NCBI RefSeq assembly: GCF_030247185.1
Contig: NC_080571.1
Span: 14,849,631-14,913,630, forward strand
Direction: 5' to 3'
DNA from: Malaya genurostris
Taxonomy: Eukaryota > Arthropoda > Insecta > Diptera > Culicidae
Length of the DNA stretch: 64,000 bases
Positions 56,750-64,000 of this stretch are shown one piece after another. Position numbers and translations under genes: made by a program. Each line of letters starts with the position of its first letter. The stretch's first letter is position 1. The notes beneath the pieces were generated by a model. It was not told where the DNA came from, did no database searches, and was given only the letters and a program-made list of their open reading frames with translations.

Positions 56750-59060
56750 ATAATTTTTCTACCGCTGGATCTCGTTGTTATAAAAAATAACAACTCTGCG
56801 GGCTTCCATCTACAGACGGATTAAAACACTGTTCGTTCTAGTGTCTTTATTGCCAAATTCATAGAAGTCCCTCCAACAAGAGCCGATTTTCGATCGGATT
56901 TCGTGTCCAGCGGAGAGAAGAGAAAAAACGGAACTCATGCGCTGTCAACCTTCAAGCCAGCGAACGCCAGTCCGTCGACGGATGCGTTAGGCAAACATAC
57001 CAATAAAAAAACAGGCCCCACGATAAAGATATTATTATTCCGAGGAACTGACTGCGCTTGAATGGCGGCAAGAAATTTGACACTTCGCATCGCAATTCGT
57101 GAAAATCTCCACCGCAAAAAAAAAATCGCCCATCAACCCGAGTCAGTGCCGAGGTCATCGCACATCGCAGCAGGCTGTGGTGGCCCGGTTTTATTTTATT
57201 GTTTTTGCGGTGTCTGATGACCACCCAGGAAACATCGCACCGCACACGCATTATTACGCTCGGGGTCGTGATTAAAGTGTCGGCTTTCCTCCTCGATGGG
57301 CTGCGGAGATTTCGGCTGATGACGACGCGACCGTGGATGGGTTAGCCGTTTTTACAAGAGGAGATTCTTTTTTCGTGGTTGGCGCTTTGACCAGCTGCAA
57401 ATGTTGCGCCTGAGCCTACTACGACGCATTTTCACACGCGAATTGCGGCTTGCATCGTGGCTTTCGTGCAGGGTGAGCCTGCGGATGACCCTTATTGATG
57501 ATTATTGTTGTCTAGATCATCGCTGATCATCGGGGATGAGCGCGAGCGCATGAAGCCTTCTTTTCTTTTCTGTTCGCCAATCGTTTGTTTAATTGAGCAG
57601 GAAAGTAAAGAAAGGAAGATTACCGCATCGTCGAGCTACCCGAAACAATAGTGACCCGGGTCGGGTCAAACTGGAAACCTCAAAACCTTTTAATTACACG
57701 AGTGGGGCGTGGGCTGATAATGGGAGAATAATTAAAAACCCTCCATTAAAGCGCGCTGGTGTGGGCTTTTGTGGGAAATCGACAATTGTGCTTTGTTCTG
57801 TGTTTCTTTAGTCTTCTTCTTCCTTTTCCTCTTCTTCATTCGTACGGATTTGTGGCAGACTCAACGAAAGCCTCTTTTAATTTAACTGCCCTCCAATTTC
57901 GATCGCACATGATTTGTAAATACACTTTCTTTTTCACTTGATCGCGAGAATGATGTAACATGTAACAGTCAAGAAGACGGGGGAAAAAAGCCCAAGTTTA
58001 CTGATTTGAATTTTCCCTCGCAGTCGGTCGGTCGTCCGGCCATAATCGTTCCGATGATGAAGCGGAGCCAGAAACAATGGTCGAGAAATTCAATTACCCA
58101 AATTAAAGCCCCTTTCCATAGCTTCCTCGGTGATGCGAATCGAATTCAATAGGCGCGAATATTTCTCACCTTTTGCTTCTTATCCCCCGACTTCCTCCCT
58201 CGAAACATCACACAAAAGGACGCTCGCTCGGAGCGAGTTGATTTTAAAAATTTATCGCTTTAATTGATTTCGGCATCGGCGGCCGCGCGATCATTATTCG
58301 AAATCGATTCGTTCATCTTAATGATCGTGATAAATCTTCGATTGCGCCCGAAAAATTTTCGCGATGCAGGGAAAATCGCCCCATTGTTTAATCAATTTCA
58401 CTTTTGCTTTGCACTCGCGGGTGCGCTGGTCCTGTTTTTTGTTTTGTTCTTCGAACCTTTGAAATTGAAACCACGAATCAGAAATGTGGCACCATTAGCC
58501 ACTGTCTTCCGAAGGGGTTGGCGAGCTCGAAACGATGAACCCGGACACTCGAAGCGCCCCGAAACAGTCAAATTCAGTCAGTCCACGGAACAAAACAAGT
58601 GAAAACCACTATCATTATGCAAACTGGGGCATCTTCTTCAACCCCCATTTGCGAGCCGCTCCGGGCTACAAGGACTATACGACGTCCGACGTCCGAATCC
58701 GAGTCCAGCTGTGAACTAATGAGCACCTTTCGTCCCAAATTCGCACCGACGGACACGACTGTCCGGAGAGAGAAACGAAATCCTTCGCATCGTAACAATG
58801 CGAGATTGGAACTGAATTAAACCTACAAATTATTAGCACCTTCATTCGGTTTCACTCGTAAGTAAGTCGAGCAGAGTCGGATAATTTGTGTGTGTGGATG
58901 TGGCTGGATGCGATTCCGCTGGAATGGACTTGTGATTGCCGGATCTGCGAGTGACTGACGCTGGAGAATTTCAATGAAGTTGGCAAATAATTACTTACTG
59001 CGAAAGGTCGAGGCTTCTTGTATCGGTTTCTTTCTCATAACTTAGCTAGATTTGTTATCC
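56750..59060. other. Island 5: GC-richer low-repeat sequence, candidate regulatory DNA
   Basis: This is 2.3 kb of non-repetitive sequence with higher GC, several TTTAATT or AATTAAA motifs (near 57,588, 57,690, 57,730, 58,090 and 58,258) and GATCATCGCTGATCATC near 57,515. Frames of 60-112 codons occur on both strands without motifs. Inference: the same class of conserved non-coding block as islands 1-4. Confidence 0.38.
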
Positions 59061-59152
59061 ACGGCTGGTCGACTCACGGTATGTCACGAGGAGAATTCAA
59101 TTCGAACCTTTTTTTTCAGAGGAATTCATTGAAATCGAGCTTTGCATTTATA

Positions 59153-60069
59153 AAAGGTGATTTTTTTGAGGTTAGGATTTTCATGCATTAGTATTTGCTC
59201 AGATTTTTTGAGGTTGTGATTTTCATGCATTATTATTTGCTCAGTATGCTCTGACATTTCATCATGAATAGACTTACTAACGAGCAACGCTTGCAAATCA
59301 GTGAATGGGCCCTAGAAAAGTTGGCAGAAAATCCGCTTTTTTATCGACAAATTTTGTTCAGCGATGAGGCTCATTTCTGGTTGAATGGCTACGTAAATAA
59401 GCAAAATTGCCGCATTTGGAGTGAAGAGCAACCAGAAGCCGTTCAAGAACTGCCCATGCATCCCGAAAAATGCACTGTTTGGTGTGGTTTGTACGCTGGT
59501 GGAATCATTGGACCGTATTTTTTCAAAGATGCTGTTGGACGCAACGTTACAGTGAATGGCGATCGCTATCGTTCGATGCTAACAAACTTTTTGTTGCCAA
59601 AAATGGAAGAACTGAACTTGGTAGACATGTGTTTTCAACAAGATGGCGCTACATGCCACACAGCTCGCGATTCTATGGCCATTTTGAGGGAAAACTTCGG
59701 AGAACAATTCATCTCAAGAAATGGACCGGTAAGTTGGCCACCAAGATCATGCGATTTGACGCCTTTAGACTATTTTTTGTGGGGTTACGTCAAGTCTAAA
59801 GTCTACAGAAATAAGCCAGTAACTATTCCAGCTTTGGAAGACAACATTTCCGAAGAAATTCGGGCTATTCCGGCCGAAATGCTCGAAAAAGTTGCCCAAA
59901 ATTGGACTTTCCGAATGGACCACCTAAGACGCAGCCGCGGTCAACATTTAAATGAAATTATCTTCAAAAAGTAAATGTCATGTACCAATCTAACGTTTAA
60001 AATAAAGAACCGATGAGATTTTGCAAATTTTATGCGTTTTATTGTTTAAAAAAGTTCTCAATCACCCTG
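59153..60069 (+). mobile_element. DD41D (rosa-like) Tc1/mariner element with DNA-binding region deleted
   Basis: TA flanks at 59,151-59,152 and 60,070-60,071. The left end reads AAAGGTGATTTTTTTGAGGT and the right end inward CAGGGTGATTGAGAAC. Compared with the 16-kb copy, 12 bp are missing near the right end. Left-end subterminal sequence is duplicated in tandem (about 59,163-59,207 and 59,205-59,252, with TTTTCATGCATTA in each). At 917 bp it is an internally deleted copy, nearly identical in coding sequence to 16,453-17,096. Confidence 0.9.
59264..59974 (+). CDS. DD41D transposase, open but lacking the N-terminal DNA-binding domain
   Basis: A single open frame of 236 codons starts MNRLTNEQRLQI and passes straight to EWALEKLAENPLFYRQILF. 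Roughly 100 or more residues, with the helix-turn-helix region, are therefore missing relative to complete members. The catalytic residues are present: Asp in FSDEAHFW near residue 33, Asp in CFQQDGATCHTA near residue 124, and Asp in TPLDYFLWGY 42 positions later (41 between). MWFQQDG of the 16-kb copy is MCFQQDG here. AATAAA follows the stop by about 27 nt. It could be translated, but without the DNA-binding domain it should not bind its ends. Confidence 0.92.
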   Translation: MNRLTNEQRLQISEWALEKLAENPLFYRQILFSDEAHFWLNGYVNKQNCRIWSEEQPEAVQELPMHPEKCTVWCGLYAGGIIGPYFFKDAVGRNVTVNGDRYRSMLTNFLLPKMEELNLVDMCFQQDGATCHTARDSMAILRENFGEQFISRNGPVSWPPRSCDLTPLDYFLWGYVKSKVYRNKPVTIPALEDNISEEIRAIPAEMLEKVAQNWTFRMDHLRRSRGQHLNEIIFKK

Positions 60070-60071
60070 TA

Positions 60072-60424
60072 TTTACACTTGGATTTGGCTTGAACTAGAC
60101 TTCAATGTGACACAACAAAACAAAACTCTAGTTTTTGCTTTACCTTTCGTCTTCGACTCTGCAGTGCAAAACAATTTATGTAGAACTGTTGTGCCACCAA
60201 GCAGGTCAGCATAAACTTTACTTCGACAAACTCTCAATTTCCAATAGATTTTCAATTGAAATTTTTTAGTATTAACGTACCGAAACCCGATCAAATTTTT
60301 TAACCCGAACCCGACCAATACCCGTCGCGTTCGGTTCGGGTCGGGTATTGGGTAAAAATACCATCTCTAACGTGCATCGACCGGATGAGCACTAGCCGAA
60401 GTGTCGTGGAAGCTACCAACGAAG
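60072..60424. other. Spacer with C-rich ACCCGAACCCG patch
   Basis: Near 60,303-60,352 a short ACCCGAACCCGACC run faces GGTTCGGGTCGGG and could form a hairpin. No gene is recognised. Confidence 0.45.
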
Positions 60425-60560
60425 TTTGATTTCGTAGTCCTATCGGAGCTCGTAAAATATATCCCGTATGGCAGGCCATCTGTTCCTGTGGTTTGAAGAG
60501 CGATATAATCATTGCGATCGTGAACATCAATCAGGAAATTCATGTGTCGGAAAAAAATGT
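60425..60560 (+). pseudogene. Fragment of a DD37E-type transposase
   Basis: The frame reads VWQAICSCGLKSDIIIA and then NINQEIHVSE. It aligns with MVWQAICSCGKISKPFITTA and NSEIYI of the 25.6-kb element. No catalytic residue is included and no terminal repeat was found, so it is a small relic. Downstream codons to about 60,735 are open but lose similarity. Confidence 0.6.
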
Positions 60561-62489
60561 CTGTCGCTCTCCCTTCAGCATTAACATTGCTATTATGGAA
60601 CAATGTCAGAACTCCGCCAAAAACATTTTAAGTCAAACTGGTGTTCTGTGGCGGGGAAAATGGCCAAGAGGCTGTACAAAATCTGATGGGAACGAAACAC
60701 CCGGCAACTCGAGTTCTCTAAAACATAAACCTAAATGAATATGTTTTCTCTATTCTGAATTGAGCTTGAAAATAAAACATGACTTGTTTGATTGTAATAC
60801 TTTCTAGGTTGAATTTAGTGATGGCCTGTGGAACTGAAACGGAAGAGTTCAGTACCTGGATGATCTGGAGACGAACACGAGTGTCGAATCATATTCATAC
60901 GATAGAAATATCTGAGGTATTCTGGTATATTGTCTATTTTCATGCACATACTTAAAGCATTAAGTAGAATGCTTCACGTATTACAATGATTTTTTTTCAA
61001 AATTTTACTCGTTGATGCGAAATGACAGTTTCCATTATTGGAAGGTTCAATGCATGTTCTTAGTTCATATCATCTACAGTCATAGCAACGGATGACGAAA
61101 AAGACGAAAAATAAATGTCACTCTCAGCTCCGCTTGCAAATTTTGAGAACGAGACCCATGCCCAGTCAACGACAAAAGCGGAAGTGTTCTTTTTTTCAAT
61201 TACACTTTCAATGAATTTCGGTTTTCAGTAAAAACAACCGAAGCTTCTAGAATCGATAATGACAGAAATCACAGATTTTCATTATATCGACGAAAGAATG
61301 AGAATTGGGATTTGACTGATTTTCCCTGCTTGACGTTTTTTTTTGGTTTCGTCGTTTGGTAGGAGAACGAGTGACGTTAACATTGATACTCTCTTTTTTG
61401 CAATGAGTAACGAAAATTCTTCATTTCTCCTTCGTTTGTTTTGCAGGCGATCATTATGAGAATAAGACGGTGTAAAATCGAATGTGAAATTGGTGGATTG
61501 GATTCTTTTAACATTGAGAATGTGTGACAATTTTAAGCTCTGATCACAATACCGTCACGTCATTTGGATTTAATTAGTCGTCACTACAGGTAATTATAAA
61601 AGTTGATTATAAATTTTTTTTTGAAGTATTTATTCACACACTTCGAAAAAAAAAACATGCGATTTCACATCTTATTAGGTGCACATAAATAGCAGCTCCG
61701 CAGTTCACGAAAATTTACATGAAAGAACGTGTAATAAAAAAATATTCCATGACATGAAATTTAATAAAATAAAAAATCTTAATAAAAAATGTTTTAATCC
61801 ACCTACTGGGGTAATGATGCCTTTTTCTGATTATTCATTTGCTTCTATATATTACAGAAAAAAATCATCGAAAAACTACAATTTAAAAAAGTTTAGGAAA
61901 GTGTTTTGAAAATTTCTGTCGCGTAATACTACTACATCGATATACTACATTTGAATTTAAGTTAGTAAAAATCTATCTGCGATAGCCATCAATCTTAAGG
62001 TTTTAATAAGAGCTTTAAAATTAAAATTATAAAAAAATCGAAACCCTGATTTTTTTTATTTAATTGTTTGCTTCATTTTGAAATTATTGAGAAAAAAAAT
62101 CAATTCTTTTTCCAGTGTATATTTTTTACAGAGTCCAATCGATTCCCTACAATTTCTTCCTGAACGTCATTTTTGTACAATTAACAGTTTCCGAGTTACA
62201 ACGATTTGGAAAAGGCAATTTTTGTGAAATGCAAAAAAAAACATACGCCCTTTTTTAAAAATCAGTCGTGAGTCGGATTGACCTCTCCATCGGTTCAAAA
62301 CTTATGGTTTGCCATACTGAAGCCATGTGCAAAGTTTAATCCAAATCGGAGAAGGGCGATTCTGATTTTGTCACTTTTTCGTCTACTCATTCCTGGAATT
62401 GCTTTATAGAAAGATATTAGAATTGCTGGAAAACCCGACTTTCGAACGGAGCCTCGGAGACCCATAGTGTTATGTACCATTCGACTCAG
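60561..62489. other. AT-rich spacer with one R2 end
   Basis: TGTTTTAATCCACCTACTGG, followed by GTAATGATGCCTTTT at 61,788-61,835, is a solo R2 end. Otherwise I recognise no gene or element. Confidence 0.45.
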
Positions 62490-62929
62490 TTCGACGAGAT
62501 CGGAAAATGTGTGTGCACTTTTCGAAGATATTTTTACCGCTCAATTTTCTCAGAGATGACTGAAACGATTTTAACAAACTTAGGCTCGTTTGAAAGCTAC
62601 TGTCGGGCCATTGATCAAGTTCGAAGATCAAATGGCTGTGATTTTTAGTTCCGAATATTTGGATATAATGGCATAGATGACGTAACCGACAAAACGTGTT
62701 GTTTTTTTACCGCGTATGTTTCTCGGAGATGGCTACTCATCAACCCCGTTCCGAAAATACAAATATTGTAGGAGTTTTCTTAGAATATCAATCAACCGGA
62801 AGTCGCAAGCAGTTTCGTAAAAAAAGATTACGTTATATGGGATTTGATTCGTGAAAAGAGTTACGTAAAAAGAGGTTACGTATAAAAAGTGTTCGTAAAC
62901 GGAGGTTTGGGTGTAACGTCTTCAAATTA
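62490..62929 (-). repeat. Dispersed repeat R3, inverted copy, and spacer
   Basis: CATTCGACTCAGTTCGACGA at 62,478 and the following TTTCTCAGAGATGACTGAAA, GGCTCGTTTGAAAGCT and TAGATGACGTAACCGACAA are related in complement to 25,395-25,560, with a fragment at 47,390-47,480. Between 62,810 and 62,910 there are short GTTACGTA/TTCGTAAA words. The mariner fragment follows. Confidence 0.6.
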
Positions 62930-63262
62930 TATTGCATGAGCATTTGATTATTAGAAAGCTCGGTTCAAAGTGGATGCCACGTTTGCTCACTGTTGACCAG
63001 AAACGAGAACGTTTTGATGATGCAAAACTACATGAGTTGAACTTCGAATTGCTCCCGTTTCCACCGTATTCGCCAGATTTGGCTCCCTGCGACTACTGGC
63101 TGTTGACAGACCAGAAAAAAAATGACCAGAAATCGTTCTACAAAAGTGGTATTGAAATGTTAGAGCGAATCTTGATGGAGATTAAGTTGATAAAAAAAAT
63201 TAATTTAAATAAAACAAAATCGTGTTCTATTTGTTAGGCCCGGGACTTTTCACCCAATGTGT
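62930..63262 (+). pseudogene. Mariner (DD34D) fragment with large internal deletion
   Basis: The sequence reads HEHLIIRKLGSKWMPRLLTV, then DQKRERFDDAK, then jumps to LHELNFELLPFPPYSPDLAP and CDYWLL, so about 110 residues including the first and second catalytic Asp are deleted in frame. SFYKSGIEMLERIL near the end matches the 39-kb copy. The right end is GTTAGGCCCGGGACTTTTCA to 63,262, with TA at 63,263-63,264. The left end is absent. Confidence 0.85.
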
Positions 63263-63739
63263 TAATAGAATTGTGGGAAAAAATAATTGTTTGGCTTCAA
63301 CAAATTTGAAAATAATTGTGATCCTTCCCGGTAATACCTAAAACAGCCCTGTTTTTTTTACGAATTTTTCGCAAGATCAAGAAAATAAATTCACCGTCAA
63401 TATGACAATTAAAAGGTTGAAAATTTGGGAAAAAATTTTTCCAGTTCAAGTTCTTTCAAATATGGTATAGCGAAATGAATTTTCTTTCGGGGTAGATTTC
63501 GCATGCTTACTCGACTACAGTCTTTCAATTTCATATTACTTATTCACTTTCCTCATTGATGGTGTGACAATTTTTTACAAACTTACCGGTTTCGGAGGTA
63601 ATGGTATTAGTAGTAAAAAGGTACAAAAATCACTCACTTTTCTCCTAGTTGGGTAAACCTACATTAATAAACTTAGATTCCAATGAAATGTTTTACGGAA
63701 ACTTTCTTCAACAGTGAAGAATAGCGATCATGCTGGTAG
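63263..63739. other. AT-rich spacer
   Basis: Nothing recognised. Confidence 0.4.
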
Positions 63740-64000
63740 GAACAACAACCTGAAGAATATATACTTGCTACGCTGTCGACTCTTTGTGGAATGCACAGGC
63801 CAGTGCTGGTGTCTATCGTCATGAGATGACATTCGAGTATTCTTATTCATTGAATGGTTTCTGCACCGTTTCTCAAACAGAAGTGTTGTTGTAATTCTCT
63901 GCGGAGTACAAGGCAGCTCTCATTCGGCTTGGATTGTCGGGTACCTACCTATTCAGTGATTGCTTGCGATGGTATGTAATGTAATGTAATGTAACAATAA
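63740..64000 (+). pseudogene. RNase H domain fragment of a non-LTR retrotransposon
   Basis: From 63,757 one frame reads IYTCYAVDSLWNAQASAGVY, then SYSLNGFCTVSQTEVLL, a stop, and FSAEYKAALIRLGLSGTYLF with SDC. The order Asp-Ser-Leu-Trp, GVY, TVxQxE, then FSD is that of the RNase H domain of I/R1-like LINEs. One stop (63,891-63,893) and an apparent four-residue insertion before the first Asp mark it as degenerate. The last 30 bases hold a short (ATGTA)n run. The element may continue beyond the window. Confidence 0.6.

Noticed and set aside
58264..58602. 112-codon frame in island 5
   Set aside because: No recognisable domain, competing frames on the other strand, and composition typical of the GC-richer island. 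It is not supported as an exon.
60303..60352. Telomere-like ACCCGAACCCGACC run
   Set aside because: Too short and irregular, and dipteran telomeres are not built from such a repeat; it is more likely a small hairpin or low-complexity patch.

Overview
This is eukaryotic nuclear DNA from an insect, most likely a mosquito (Culicidae). The call rests on interspersed repeats that I associate with mosquito genomes (the end motif around CCACCTAGTGGTGTAATGA, the CATTCGACTCAGTTC repeat followed by a TG microsatellite, and the TTACTTTACTATGGGG repeat), on DD37D, DD37E and DD41D Tc1/mariner transposases, and on AT-rich spacers with short 49-70 nt introns. The species cannot be named from the sequence. 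I found no convincing host protein-coding exon, rRNA or intact tRNA. The window reads as a gene-poor intergenic or giant-intron tract.

Layout. 1-2,944: AT-rich sequence with one TIR-repeat remnant. 2,945-6,855: a dispersed repeat, a degenerate GAATTC-rich repeat with a hairpin, and an AAGCTT-rich satellite with higher-order structure. 6,856-8,554: GC-richer island 1. 8,555-11,495: an 11-bp satellite that flips strand twice. 11,871-14,145: a rearranged DD37D element, a palindrome with arms of about 330 bp, and an 11-bp TTTCGTTTTCG minisatellite. 14,146-15,690: island 2. 15,735-22,615: a nested transposon cluster with a fold-back DD41D element, a 3.4-kb hAT element with a split transposase gene and 8-bp target duplications, and a 5'-truncated Jockey-like LINE. 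22,616-29,375: MITE-like repeats, a DD37E element and a near full-length DD34D mariner. 29,376-32,100: island 3. 32,145-39,200: a composite satellite whose units contain a piece of an interspersed repeat, then three successive 9-bp arrays that abut a mariner remnant. 40,470-42,100: island 4. 42,583-51,728: a MITE, a 265-bp-unit repeat ending in (TA)n, a mariner relic split by a second element, and more dispersed repeats. 51,729-56,749: AT-rich. 56,750-59,060: island 5. 59,153-64,000: a second DD41D copy, DD37E and mariner fragments, and the RNase H part of a LINE at the window edge.

The recurring theme is inverted duplication at many scales: a 114-bp hairpin, a reversed block in the AAGCTT satellite, two strand switches in the 11-bp satellite, inverted self-copies inside two unrelated transposons, a 330-bp-arm palindrome, and an inverted pair of dispersed repeats. 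The five low-repeat islands with TAATTA-type motifs are the best candidates for host function, probably cis-regulatory. That is inference, not something the sequence proves.
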